Shown here: positions 24,525 to 34,035 of the stretch, piece by piece
Layout: every line of letters begins with the position of its first letter
Numbering within the stretch: the first letter of the stretch is position 1
Assembly: GCF_039544165.1 (NCBI RefSeq)
Contig: NZ_BAABLD010000002.1
Coordinates: forward strand, 310,001-374,000
Length of the DNA: 64,000 nt
Direction of reading: 5' to 3'
Source: Viridibacterium curvum
GTDB lineage: Bacteria; Pseudomonadota; Gammaproteobacteria; Burkholderiales; Rhodocyclaceae
Notes under the pieces: model-generated
The model's database searches: none
What the model saw: the letters and a program-made list of their open reading frames with translations, nothing else
Told to the model about the DNA's origin: nothing
Made by a program: the position numbers and the translations under genes

Positions 24525-25196
24525 ATGTTGCACTCGAATAACGTTTCGGTAACAGCTTTGCGAACCCTCCCGATGTTCCAGGGCATCGCCCCGGAACGTC
24601 TGGAAACGGTCTCCCGCTGCGCCACCCTGCGCCGGGTCACCCGCGGCACCGCCGTCGTACTGGCCGGGGACAATACCGACAACGTGTATTTCGTGCTGAA
24701 CGGCAACCTCAAGGTCGTGGTGAGCGACGAGGACGGCCGCGAAGTCATCCTGACCATGATCGGGCAGGGCGACATCTTTGGCGAAATGGGCGTGGTTGAT
24801 GAAGAGCCGCGCTCGGCCACGGTGACCGCTGTCTCGGCCGTCGATCTGGTGGTGATTGCGCAAGCGGATTTCCGCCGCATCCTGCAAGAGAACTTCGAGC
24901 TCTCGCTGCGCATCATGGGCAGCCTGGCCAAGCGTCTGCGCGACGCCGACCGCAAGATCGAAAGTCTGGCTTTGATGGACGTCTACGGCCGCGTGGCACG
25001 CCTGCTGCTGGACATGGCCGAAAAGGTGGGCGAAGAGACCATCGTGCGTAAGAAGATCTCCAAGCAGGACATCGCCAAGATGATCGGCGCATCGCGCGAA
25101 ATGGTCTCCCGTGTCATGAAGGATCTGCAGACTCGTGGCCTCATCAACGAGACCGACTCCGGCGTGGTGCTCTACGAGCAGATCCACTCTGTCTGA
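24525..25196 (+). CDS. Crp/Fnr family transcriptional regulator
   Basis: Protein of 223 residues with an N-terminal cyclic-nucleotide-binding fold (LAGDNTDNVYFVLNGNLKVVV and GQGDIFGEMGVVDEEPRSATV) and a C-terminal winged helix with ISKQDIAKMIGASREMVSRV. It lacks the four cysteines of Fnr, so it is a Crp-type sensor. The ER-x-x-A ligand-binding pattern is close to that of Crp (PRSATV), but ligand identity cannot be read. The ribosome-binding site AGGAG is rather far (about 11 bases) from the ATG. A possible -10 box TATACT is at 24457-24462. The gene occupies the position held by lrp in the E. coli trxB-lrp-ftsK block. Confidence 0.92.
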   Translation: MLHSNNVSVTALRTLPMFQGIAPERLETVSRCATLRRVTRGTAVVLAGDNTDNVYFVLNGNLKVVVSDEDGREVILTMIGQGDIFGEMGVVDEEPRSATVTAVSAVDLVVIAQADFRRILQENFELSLRIMGSLAKRLRDADRKIESLALMDVYGRVARLLLDMAEKVGEETIVRKKISKQDIAKMIGASREMVSRVMKDLQTRGLINETDSGVVLYEQIHSV

Positions 25197-25217
25197 GCTC
25201 TCTGCATATCGGTGCGC

Positions 25218-25250
25218 GGGCCGCGAGAGTTCTCTCTGCGGCCCTTTGTT
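25218..25250 (+). terminator. Terminator after the Crp/Fnr regulator
   Basis: GGGCCGC and GAGAG pair with CTCTC and GCGGCCC around a TT loop, followed by TTTGTTTTTC. It separates the regulator from ftsK. Confidence 0.88.
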
Positions 25251-25359
25251 TTTCAATGGGTTCACGCCCTGACGCCTTCTGCCCGGTGTTCGCCCGGTGG
25301 TCCGGTCGGCTGAGTGGCATGGCGCTATAATCCGCCAACTTTCCGCCGCCCCGTCGCCC

Positions 25360-27663
25360 ATGCTTTTCAGATTTGCCAACTCGCAGGCTTCGGTCCCCCT
25401 TCCCGAGAAGATCGGTGCCTTGCTGCGCGAGGCCCGCTGGCTCGTGCTCGCCGTTGTCGGGGCTTACGTGGCCATGATCCTGTTCGGGTACGACAAGGGC
25501 GATCCGGGCTGGTCGAATGCCGTCGGGCCTGGTGTCATCCACAACCCCGGCGGTCGTTTCGGTGCCTGGCTGGCAGATCTCCTCCTGTTGTTGCTGGGCA
25601 GCTCGGCCTGGTGGGTGGTGCTGTTCCTGTTCTGGGGCCTGTTCTTCGGTGGTCGTCTACGCAGTGAGCTGGCGGGGGATCGACGTTCCTTCCTGATCGT
25701 GATCGCTGGATTCGCTGTCGTGCTGTTGTCGAGCTGCGGCATTGAAGCCCTGCGCTTCCATTCCAGCAAAGCGATGTTGCCCGATCTGCCGGGTGGCGTT
25801 ATCGGTGTCGAAATCAGTCGCCTCTCGATGCAATACCTTGGTTTCACGGGCAGCACGATGATTCTGCTGAGCCTGTTTGCCGGTGGCTTGTCGGTTTTCG
25901 GTGGTTTTTCCTGGTTGTCGGCGCTAGAGAAGCTGGGGCTTGCGCTGGAGACGTCCGCGTTGTGGGTCCGTGCCCAGTACCAGGCCTGGCAGGATCGTCG
26001 CGCGGGTCAGGAAGTCGCGGAAGTGCGCGAAGAGAAGGTGCAGAAGGCGCGCAAGAAGCGCGAAGAGAAGCCCAAGGTCAATATCCACATCGAGCCGGTG
26101 ATCATCGAGCCCGCCAAGGGCAAGGACAAGCCTGAAAAACTGGTGCAGCAATCCCTGTTCGGCGAGCTGCCGGTGGGTGGCTTGCCGACGCTGTCTTTGC
26201 TCGACCCGGCCTCCAGCGATGTGGAGCCGCCTTCGGTCGAATCCCTTGAATACACTTCGCGTCTCATCGAAACCAAGCTTGCCGACTTTGGTGTCGAAGT
26301 GAAGGTGCTGGCCGCCTATCCGGGCCCGGTCATCACGCGCTTCGAGATCGAGCCCGCCACGGGCGTGAAGGGCAGCCAGATCGTCAACCTTGTCAAGGAT
26401 CTGGCGCGTGCGTTGTCCGTGATGAGCATCCGCGTGGTTGAAACCATCCCCGGCAAGGCCTGCATGGGTATGGAGATTCCCAACCCCAAACGGCAGACCG
26501 TGCGCCTGTCCGAGATCGTCGGCTCGCGCGTCTATGCGGATAATCCTTCGCCGCTGACCGTGGCACTGGGCAAGGATATCGGTGGCAATCCCATGGTGGC
26601 CGACCTTGCCAAGATGCCTCACCTGCTGGTCGCCGGTACGACGGGTTCGGGCAAGTCGGTGGGCATCAACGCGATGATCCTGTCGCTGCTCTACAAGTCC
26701 GAACCCGACAAGGTGCGGCTGATCCTCATCGACCCGAAAATGCTGGAGCTGTCGATCTACGAGGGCATTCCGCACCTGTTGGCACCCGTCGTGACCGACA
26801 TGCGCCACGCCGGCCATGCGCTCAACTGGTGTGTGGGCGAGATGGAGCGTCGTTACAAGCTGATGTCGGCCATGGGCGTGCGTAACCTCGCGGGCTACAA
26901 CAAGCAGATTGTGGAAGCGCAGAAGGCCGGCAAGCCGCTGGCGAATCCTTTCTCGCTGACGCCAGAGAATCCCGAGCCGTTGAACCAGATGCCGATGATC
27001 GTCGTTGTCATCGACGAGCTGGCGGATCTCATGATGGTGGTCGGCAAGAAAATCGAAGAGCTTATCGCCCGCCTTGCCCAGAAAGCACGTGCCGCCGGCA
27101 TACATCTCGTGCTCGCCACGCAGCGCCCTTCGGTCGACGTGATCACGGGTCTCATCAAGGCCAATATCCCGACGCGCATGGCCTTCCAGGTTTCGAGCAA
27201 GATCGACTCGCGCACCATCCTTGACCAGATGGGGGCGGAGTCCCTGTTGGGCATGGGCGACATGCTCTACCTCGCACCGGGCACCGGCATGCCGACACGC
27301 GTGCACGGCGCCTTTGTCGATGACAAGGAAGTGCACAAGGTCGTCGAGTATCTCAAGACTACCGGCCAGCCGGACTACATCGAAGGCATTCTCAGTGGTG
27401 CGGAAGAGGGCGGCGGCGAAATGTCTATGGAGACGGCGGGTGGTGAAGCCGGTGATGGCGAATCCGACCCGCTTTACGACCAGGCCGTCGAAATTGTCGT
27501 CAAGACGCGGCGGCCTTCGATATCGCTGGTCCAGCGTCATCTGCGCATCGGTTACAACCGCGCTGCGCGATTGATTGAACAGATGGAAAAGTCCGGTGTC
27601 GTATCGGCCATGAGCGCCAACGGCAACCGCGAAGTGATCGCGCCTGCGCCGCGCGAGGAATGA
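25360..27663 (+). CDS. ftsK: DNA translocase FtsK
   Basis: Division-septum DNA pump that clears chromosomes and activates XerCD. The 767-residue protein has four hydrophobic segments in residues 25-190, a short charged linker, the alpha/beta motor with Walker A GTTGSGKSVG (Lys432) and Walker B IVVVIDELADLMM, and a C-terminal winged-helix gamma domain ending near RAARLIEQMEKSGVVSAM. ATG 25360 is chosen; the frame continues upstream to 25297 but covers the promoter, which has TATAAT at 25326-25331. The linker is short compared with E. coli FtsK, as usual in betaproteobacteria. lolA overlaps its stop. Confidence 0.97.
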   Translation: MLFRFANSQASVPLPEKIGALLREARWLVLAVVGAYVAMILFGYDKGDPGWSNAVGPGVIHNPGGRFGAWLADLLLLLLGSSAWWVVLFLFWGLFFGGRLRSELAGDRRSFLIVIAGFAVVLLSSCGIEALRFHSSKAMLPDLPGGVIGVEISRLSMQYLGFTGSTMILLSLFAGGLSVFGGFSWLSALEKLGLALETSALWVRAQYQAWQDRRAGQEVAEVREEKVQKARKKREEKPKVNIHIEPVIIEPAKGKDKPEKLVQQSLFGELPVGGLPTLSLLDPASSDVEPPSVESLEYTSRLIETKLADFGVEVKVLAAYPGPVITRFEIEPATGVKGSQIVNLVKDLARALSVMSIRVVETIPGKACMGMEIPNPKRQTVRLSEIVGSRVYADNPSPLTVALGKDIGGNPMVADLAKMPHLLVAGTTGSGKSVGINAMILSLLYKSEPDKVRLILIDPKMLELSIYEGIPHLLAPVVTDMRHAGHALNWCVGEMERRYKLMSAMGVRNLAGYNKQIVEAQKAGKPLANPFSLTPENPEPLNQMPMIVVVIDELADLMMVVGKKIEELIARLAQKARAAGIHLVLATQRPSVDVITGLIKANIPTRMAFQVSSKIDSRTILDQMGAESLLGMGDMLYLAPGTGMPTRVHGAFVDDKEVHKVVEYLKTTGQPDYIEGILSGAEEGGGEMSMETAGGEAGDGESDPLYDQAVEIVVKTRRPSISLVQRHLRIGYNRAARLIEQMEKSGVVSAMSANGNREVIAPAPREE

Positions 27664-28289
27664 ACCCCGGAATGACGATGAAAAAAACGCTTGTTGCCGC
27701 ACTCTGCATGTTCGCAGCCACGCATGCCCTTGCAGGTGGTATCGAACAACTCCACCAGTTCCTCAACGGCACCAGGACAGCCCGGGCGACCTTCACGCAG
27801 AACGTCATCAGCAAGAGCGGCAAGGCTGGCCAGAAGGCCAGCGGCAGCATGTTGTTCCAGCGCCCCGGCAAGTTCCGCTGGACCTACGAGAAGCCCTACA
27901 GCCAGCTCATCGTGGGTGATGGCAGCAAGCTGTGGACCTGGGACAAGGATCTCAACCAGGTTGTCGTGAAGCCCATGGGGAGCGCGCTCGGCGCCAGCCC
28001 GGCCGCGCTGCTGGCAGGGGACGACGACCTCGACAAGAACTTCACACTGAAAGACGCTGGCGAACAGGATGGCCTCGCCTGGCTGGACGCTACGCCAAAG
28101 ACCACGGAAGCCGGCTTCGAGCGCGTGCGCATCGGCTTCAAGGGCGGCCTGCCGCAAGCCATGGAAGTGCGCGACAACTTCGGCCAGACGACCATGCTGA
28201 CGTTCGCATCTTTCGAGCGAAATCCCTCGCTGGGTGCGGACAACTTCCGCTTCACGCCGCCCAAGGGGGCGGACGTGGTGGGTGAGTGA
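27660..28289 (+). CDS. lolA: Outer membrane lipoprotein carrier protein LolA
   Basis: Periplasmic chaperone that carries lipoproteins from the inner to the outer membrane. The 209-residue protein starts with a signal peptide (MKKTLVAALCMFAATHALA), and the mature part has ARATFTQNVIS, SGSMLFQRPGKFRWTYEKPY and GDGSKLWTWDKDLNQV, all typical. Three starts are possible: 27660 (overlapping the ftsK stop as ATGA), 27672 and 27678; GAGGA at 27655 supports 27672 best. It is co-transcribed with ftsK. In E. coli rarA follows directly; here a repeat-flanked nuclease gene lies between. Confidence 0.95.
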   Translation: MNPGMTMKKTLVAALCMFAATHALAGGIEQLHQFLNGTRTARATFTQNVISKSGKAGQKASGSMLFQRPGKFRWTYEKPYSQLIVGDGSKLWTWDKDLNQVVVKPMGSALGASPAALLAGDDDLDKNFTLKDAGEQDGLAWLDATPKTTEAGFERVRIGFKGGLPQAMEVRDNFGQTTMLTFASFERNPSLGADNFRFTPPKGADVVGE

Positions 28290-28310
28290 GTCCCCTGTTT
28301 ATGGCGCGCT

Positions 28311-28411
28311 TTGCGTCGCAAGCGACGCTCTGTGGATTCCCGCGTCCGCGGGAATGACAGACATGCGCCGTGGCGACGCTCCCGTCATTCCCGCGGACGC
28401 GGGAATCCACA
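28311..28411. repeat. Left flank of the GIY-YIG gene: 48-bp direct repeat plus inverted family 1 copy
   Basis: 28311-28358 reads TTGCGTCGCAAGCGACGC, then CTCTGTG, then the family 1 palindrome GATTCCCGC-GTC-CGCGGGAATGAC. The same 48-bp arrangement recurs at 28729-28776 with three mismatches. A second family 1 copy in inverted orientation (GTCATTCCCGC-GGAC-GCGGGAATC) occupies 28384-28411, so this side is an inverted doublet with a 25-bp spacer. The TTGCGTCGCAAGCGACGC part is itself a palindrome (GCGTCGC/GCGACGC). Confidence 0.9.
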
Positions 28412-28437
28412 GGCGAGCCGCAGGCGAGTGATCGTCA

Positions 28438-28728
28438 ATGCGACAACCAGCCGTCTACATCCTCTCCAGCGGCAAAGAAGGGACTCTGTACATCGGCGTG
28501 ACCAGTGATCTCGTCAAACGAGTCTGGGAGCACAAGCAGGACGTGGTCGAAGGTTTTACAAAGCGATACCGGGTGCATCAGCTTGTTTACTTTGAGCAGT
28601 ACGCTGACATGCTGTCCGCCATCACGCGCGAAAAGCAGCTCAAGAAATGGAACCGACTCTGGAAATTGCAACTCATTGCCGAGCACAATCCAGCATGGCG
28701 GGACTTGTGGCCCGATATCTGCGGCTGA
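28438..28728 (+). CDS. Small GIY-YIG nuclease
   Basis: Protein of 96 residues consisting of one GIY-YIG endonuclease domain of the UvrC/YhbQ superfamily. The signature is VYILSSGKEGTLYIGVTSDLVKR (written in parts: VYILSSGKEG then TLYIGVTSDLVKRVWEH), with Tyr, Tyr, Gly and the basic residue Arg in place. The family motif YYE appears as LVYFEQYADM with Glu, followed by AITREKQLKKWNRLWKLQLI. It starts at ATG 28438, shortly after repeat DNA; no strong ribosome-binding site is visible. The gene interrupts the conserved ftsK-lolA-rarA-serS order and is bracketed by direct 48-bp repeats. Biological role of these small stand-alone nucleases is not known; a link with the repeats is my inference. Confidence 0.9.
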   Translation: MRQPAVYILSSGKEGTLYIGVTSDLVKRVWEHKQDVVEGFTKRYRVHQLVYFEQYADMLSAITREKQLKKWNRLWKLQLIAEHNPAWRDLWPDICG

Positions 28729-28776
28729 TTGCGTCGCAAGCGACGCGCTGTGGATTCCCGCCTGCGCGGGAATGAC
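28729..28776. repeat. Right flank of the GIY-YIG gene: second 48-bp direct repeat
   Basis: The sequence TTGCGTCGCAAGCGACGC-GCTGTG-GATTCCCGCCTGCGCGGGAATGAC matches 28311-28358 at 45 of 48 positions, with two of the three changes falling in the palindrome loop. It begins 1 bp after the nuclease stop codon and ends 26 bp before rarA. Confidence 0.9.
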
Positions 28777-28802
28777 GTCTTAACAACCGGTTTCCCCTTT
28801 TC

Positions 28803-30125
28803 ATGGACGACCTCTTCGCCGATCAGCAGCCCGCCGGCAATGTCCCACTTGCCGAGCAGTTGCGTCCCAAAACGCTCAGCGAGGTTGTCGGCCAGTCGCA
28901 CCTGCTCGGGGTGGGCAAGCCGCTGCGTCTCGCCATCGAGTCGGGCAAGCCGCACTCGATGATCCTGTGGGGGCCGCCCGGGGTGGGCAAGACCACCCTG
29001 GCGCGGCTCATGGCGACGCATTTCGACGCCGAGTTCCTGGCTTTGTCCGCCGTGTTTTCCGGCGTCAAGGACATTCGCGAGGCCATGACGCAGGCCGAGG
29101 CGAGCAAGGCGCGTAGCGGACGGCACACCATCCTGTTTGTCGATGAAGTGCATCGCTTCAACAAGGCGCAGCAGGATGCCTTCCTGCCTTATGTTGAATC
29201 CGGGCTCGTCACTTTCATTGGCGCGACGACCGAGAATCCCTCGTTCGAGGTGAACTCCGCGCTGCTGTCACGCGCCTCGGTATATGTGCTCGACAGTCTC
29301 AAGCCGGCCGAAATGCAGCAGCTGTTCAGCCGCGCACTCAGCGAAGCGCTGAATGGGTTGCGCTTCACGGATGAAGCGCGTGATCGCCTGATCGGTTGGG
29401 CCGATGGCGATGCACGGCGCTTCCTCAACGTGCTTGAAACCCTGCGTACCGCTGCGGGCGCGGCCAAGGTCAGCGAACTGGACGGCGCATTCGTCGAGAG
29501 CACGCTGGCGCAGAACCTGCGGCGCTTCGACAAGGGTGGCGAGGCTTTCTACGACCAGATCTCTGCGCTCCACAAATCGGTGCGCGGCTCCAATCCTGAT
29601 GCCGCGCTGTACTGGTTCGTACGCATGCTCGACGGCGGCGCTGATCCGCTCTACCTGGGTCGTCGCATCGTGCGCATGGCCAGTGAAGACATCGGCCTTG
29701 CCGATCCGCGCGCGTTGCGCATCGCGCTGGATGCCTGCGAGACCTATGAGCGCCTGGGCTCACCCGAAGGCGAGCTGACGCTGGCGCAGGCGGTGATCTA
29801 CCTTGCCTGTGCAGCCAAGTCGAACGCTGCCTACATGGCGTACAACGAAGCGCGCCGCTTCGTGCAGCAGGACGGCAGCCGCCCGGTGCCCTTGCACTTG
29901 CGCAACGCGCCGACAAAGCTCATGAAGGAATTAGGCTACGGCAAGCAATATCGCTACGCGCACGACGAACCCGGTGCGTATGCGGCGGGGGAAGATTACT
30001 TTCCGGAAGGGATGCCCGCAGTCGATTGGTATTCACCAACCGACCGCGGACTGGAGGCGAAGATCGCCGAGAAACTCGCTTACCTGAGGAGGCTCGATCG
30101 ACACGCGAGAGGTGAAGATCAATGA
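28803..30125 (+). CDS. rarA: Replication-associated recombination protein A
   Basis: AAA+ ATPase related to clamp-loader subunits and to eukaryotic WRNIP1, acting at stalled replication forks. The 440-residue protein starts PLAEQLRPKTLSEVVGQSHLL, has Walker A WGPPGVGKTTLARL near residue 57, Walker B FVDEVHRFNKAQQDAFLP and sensor 1 FIGATTENPSF. The C-terminal MgsA domain is seen in ASEDIGLADPRALRIALDA and YMAYNEARRFVQQ. It is full length. The stop lies 7 bp inside the end of an antisense small gene. Confidence 0.96.
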   Translation: MDDLFADQQPAGNVPLAEQLRPKTLSEVVGQSHLLGVGKPLRLAIESGKPHSMILWGPPGVGKTTLARLMATHFDAEFLALSAVFSGVKDIREAMTQAEASKARSGRHTILFVDEVHRFNKAQQDAFLPYVESGLVTFIGATTENPSFEVNSALLSRASVYVLDSLKPAEMQQLFSRALSEALNGLRFTDEARDRLIGWADGDARRFLNVLETLRTAAGAAKVSELDGAFVESTLAQNLRRFDKGGEAFYDQISALHKSVRGSNPDAALYWFVRMLDGGADPLYLGRRIVRMASEDIGLADPRALRIALDACETYERLGSPEGELTLAQAVIYLACAAKSNAAYMAYNEARRFVQQDGSRPVPLHLRNAPTKLMKELGYGKQYRYAHDEPGAYAAGEDYFPEGMPAVDWYSPTDRGLEAKIAEKLAYLRRLDRHARGEDQ

Positions 30126-30382
30126 GCGAGCGGGTGCGCAGATCGGAACTGCGCGTACACGTGTAGCACGTGTTCTGCTTTGGCAAGCTGGCCATCGCGA
30201 ATCGCGGTCTGGACCATCTCGGCCAGGCATAGGTCCATCTGACCTACACCATCTTCGGTTTGCACGAGGCTGCATGCGACTGTCGCAGCGACTTCGTGCG
30301 GCAAATGTTCGTGCAGGGCGAACAGCTCGACCTCTTCTTCCGTGAGATCGCAGTAATCCAGACAGTCGCGAAGAGAGAGCAT
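30119..30382 (-). CDS. Conserved small hypothetical protein
   Basis: Protein of 87 residues beginning MLSLRDCLDYCDLTEEEVELFALHEHLP. The N-terminal L-x-D-C-L-D-Y-C-D-L-T-E-x-E pattern followed by a HEH segment is one I have met in uncharacterised betaproteobacterial proteins. It is rich in Glu, His and Leu, probably helical, with two close cysteines (residues 7 and 11) that might bind metal. The gene is antisense to the region between rarA and serS, overlapping rarA by 7 bp. AGGAGG lies about 6 bases before its start on the minus strand (GGAAGGAGGCCCCAG), which supports real translation. Confidence 0.75.
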   Translation of the reverse strand: MLSLRDCLDYCDLTEEEVELFALHEHLPHEVAATVACSLVQTEDGVGQMDLCLAEMVQTAIRDGQLAKAEHVLHVYAQFRSAHPLAH

Positions 30383-30568
30383 CTGGGGCCTCCTTCCTGC
30401 ATCAAATGTCGTCTTTTGTTAACTCAAGCTAGGCAGCCAGCGGGTGGAACGCCAGTAGCGCTTTGCAATGACGCGAGAGGCTGCCGATAGCTCCGCCCCA
30501 AAACCCTGATTTTTGAGACAATCCACCGCTCGAATGACATCAGAACGCGCCCAGCACGCACAAAAGCC

Positions 30569-31858
<1,290 letters not shown>

Positions 31859-31860
31859 GC

Positions 31861-31889
31861 TAGTCAGACTGAAAGAGTGCCGCTATAAT
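31861..31889 (+). promoter_or_regulatory. Sigma-70 promoter of tRNA-Ser
   Basis: TATAAT at 31884-31889 is perfect; TAGTCA at 31861-31866, 17 bp upstream, matches the -35 consensus at 4 of 6 positions. Transcription would start around 31896, only a few bases before the tRNA. It overlaps the end of serS by almost nothing, so the tRNA can be made independently. Confidence 0.7.
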
Positions 31890-31901
31890 GCGCGGCTTCG
31901 C

Positions 31902-31991
<90 letters not shown>

Positions 31992-32001
31992 AGATCACCT
32001 G

Positions 32002-32024
32002 AATGCCCCGCAAGGGGCATTTTT
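32002..32024 (+). terminator. Terminator of tRNA-Ser
   Basis: AATGCCCC-GCAA-GGGGCATT followed by TTTGTTT, located 10 bp after the tRNA 3' end. Confidence 0.9.
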
Positions 32025-32045
32025 GTTTCTGGCCTTCAGGCTTTC

Positions 32046-32097
32046 TGCGAAAGGCTCCCCTCGCCCGCCGGCGGGAGAGGGGTTGGGGGAGAGGGCG
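32046..32097. repeat. Dispersed repeat, family 2 (CCCTCTCCCGC type)
   Basis: The sequence CTCCCCTCGCCCGCCGGCGGGAGAGGGG, given here in parts as CTCCCCTCGCCCGCC and GGCGGGAGAGGGG, is followed by TTGGGGGAGAGGG. It is a palindrome plus a G-rich tail and lies just upstream of moeB. Related copies are at 10251, 35181, 47346, 47442 and 49305. Confidence 0.85.
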
Positions 32098-32131
32098 GCT
32101 TTGCACTCTCCAGCATCGGAAAGCCGCCCGC

Positions 32132-32887
32132 ATGAACGATCAGGAACTCCTCCGCTACTCCCGCCACATCCTGCTGCCCGAGCTTGACGTTGCAGGCCAG
32201 GAGGCCATCCGCAAGGCCCGTGTGCTCATCGTCGGAGCTGGCGGTCTGGGCTCCCCGGCTGCCATGTACCTCGCCTCTGCAGGTGTCGGCACGCTGATCC
32301 TCGCTGACGGCGACACGGTCGACCTCACCAACCTGCAGCGCCAGATCCTGCATCGTAATGACGCCGTCGGCCGCTTCAAGGCCGAATCGGGCCGTGACAT
32401 GCTCGCCGCGCTCAATCCTGATGTCGTCACGATTGCCTTGCCACAACGTCTCGAAGGCACACTGCTGGATGCGCACATTGCCGAGGCCGACGTGGTGCTC
32501 GATTGCTGCGACAACTTCGCCACGCGGCACGCGATCAACCGCGCCTGCGTCAGGTACGCCAAACCCCTCGTTTCCGGCGCTGCAGTGCGCTTTGACGGTC
32601 AGCTCAGCACTTTCGACCTGCGCAACCGTGCAAATCCCTGTTATCACTGTCTGTTCCCGGATGGCGAAGACGTCGAAGAGACGCGTTGCGCGGTCATGGG
32701 CATCTTCGCGCCGCTGACGGGCATCGTCGGCAGCATGCAGGCGGCTGAGGCGCTCAAGCTCATAGCGGGCTGCGGCGAGTCCATGGTGGGTCGCCTGCTG
32801 GTCATTGACGCACTCGACATGAGCCTGCGTACGCTGCGTTACGGCAAGGATGCAGGCTGCCCGATTTGCTCGGGCTCCGCGGAATAG
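32132..32887 (+). CDS. moeB: MoeB/ThiF-family sulfur-carrier adenylyltransferase
   Basis: E1-like enzyme of 251 residues that adenylates the C terminus of a sulfur-carrier protein (MoaD for molybdopterin or ThiS for thiamine). The ATP loop is VLIVGAGGLGSPAAMYLASA (about residues 34-53). The zinc ligands are CYHC and CPIC near residues 170 and 244, and RCAVMGIFAPLTGIVG is typical. ATG 32132 starts MNDQELLRYSRHILLPEL as in homologues. No moaD, moaE or thi genes are adjacent, so the partner protein is not defined by context. The MoeB versus ThiF choice is provisional. Confidence 0.88.
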   Translation: MNDQELLRYSRHILLPELDVAGQEAIRKARVLIVGAGGLGSPAAMYLASAGVGTLILADGDTVDLTNLQRQILHRNDAVGRFKAESGRDMLAALNPDVVTIALPQRLEGTLLDAHIAEADVVLDCCDNFATRHAINRACVRYAKPLVSGAAVRFDGQLSTFDLRNRANPCYHCLFPDGEDVEETRCAVMGIFAPLTGIVGSMQAAEALKLIAGCGESMVGRLLVIDALDMSLRTLRYGKDAGCPICSGSAE

Positions 32888-32914
32888 ATCCGGCTTCTGG
32901 CAGCGTTCAGGAGC

Positions 32915-33928
32915 TCATCGACGGGAGTTCACGCACCGGATGATCTCCGCATTGCTCGGCAGATTCAGACAGTCGCGTTTGTCGCCTGGGGCACGTTGCG
33001 CTGGAGCCGCTGGCGCCGGTTGTGGCGCGGGAGCGGGAGGTGTCGGTGCTGCGGCCGGAGTGGGTGCCGGTGCTGCGACGGGCTTGGGCGCTTCGATGCG
33101 GGCTGGCGCTGGCTGTACGGGTGCTGGTTGCGGCACGGGTTGAACCGCCGCTGGCGCGGGTGGGGGCGGCTCAGCGACCGGCTTGGGCAGCGGGGCATCA
33201 ACTGAGGGGGCTGTTGGCGCTCGTACGGGGTCAGGGATCCGCGTCTGCTGGGTAGCAGGTTGCGCACCGGACGGCGCCGGCGCTGTGGGCGGTTTGCGGA
33301 GGGGCTCTTCGACGACAGCAGGCTGCGGTCTGGTCGATGTCGCCGGGGCGGCAGTCGGACGCGGGCGCTGGATGAAGTCGTAGATGTAGTCCAGTGCCTG
33401 GCGGTACTCGGTGGTGTCGATCGCGTTGCTGAGAAGCGTGAAGCCGAGGGCGGCCTCGGGAGAGATGCGCACCATGCCGCGCGTCTGGTAGCGGAATTCG
33501 CCGGGGGCTCCTCGTAGCTCGGCAGCCGTGAGGACCGACAAGGAGCCGTAGCTGCCATGCACGCGGATCGGTGATAGCGTCACCTTGCGTTCGATGGATT
33601 GGCGCAGCGAGGGTTCGGCGTTGCGCGTCACGGTAGCCGCGATTTTATCGGGCGTGTTGAAACGGGCTTGCGTGAGCGGGTCTGCGAGGAAGTAGAGGGT
33701 GAGGCTGAGCGCTTGCCCTTGCTTGGGTCGCACGCGTACGTCAGCGAAGCGGTCGGTGGCTTCGGTGAGTACTTCGGGGCGCCACTCGTTCGTTTCCGGC
33801 AGCGTGTAGCGATCACTGGGACCCAGCACGATTTCGCGGAGGTTTGCCGACGTCTGCGCCTGCGCCGGCATCAACGTAGCCAGCAGGTACAGCAGGGTGG
33901 CGATGACGGATGTGTGTTTTTTTATCAT
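32915..33928 (-). CDS. Exported Pro/Ala-rich protein of unknown function
   Basis: Protein of 337 residues from ATG 33928, with a signal peptide (MIKKHTSVIATLLYLLATLM, then PAQAQ). Residues about 25-190 form a compact domain with REIVLGPSDRYTLPETNEWR and TLSPIRVHGSYGSLSVL. The C-terminal 140 residues are very rich in Pro and Ala (PKPVAEPPPPAPAAVQPVPQ), like a spacer across the periplasm or cell wall. It ends with CLNLPSNAEIIRCVNSRR, which has two cysteines. I do not recognise the folded domain. The frame is open upstream to 33997, but those residues precede a good signal peptide. It converges on moeB with 27 bp between. Confidence 0.75.
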   Translation of the reverse strand: MIKKHTSVIATLLYLLATLMPAQAQTSANLREIVLGPSDRYTLPETNEWRPEVLTEATDRFADVRVRPKQGQALSLTLYFLADPLTQARFNTPDKIAATVTRNAEPSLRQSIERKVTLSPIRVHGSYGSLSVLTAAELRGAPGEFRYQTRGMVRISPEAALGFTLLSNAIDTTEYRQALDYIYDFIQRPRPTAAPATSTRPQPAVVEEPLRKPPTAPAPSGAQPATQQTRIPDPVRAPTAPSVDAPLPKPVAEPPPPAPAAVQPVPQPAPVQPAPARIEAPKPVAAPAPTPAAAPTPPAPAPQPAPAAPAQRAPGDKRDCLNLPSNAEIIRCVNSRR

Positions 33929-34035
33929 TGGAAAGGCTCTTGTCTCCGCGGGGTGTCTCCGGGAACCGCGGACGGGCTGTGCCGGGGCGCCAGTCAACCA
34001 CTGATAGCCCCCGACCGCAAGCCCTCGGGTCTGTT

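Noticed and set aside
28438..28728. RAYT-type transposase associated with the palindromes
   Set aside because: The encoded domain is GIY-YIG, not a Y1 transposase; no RAYT gene was seen anywhere in the window.
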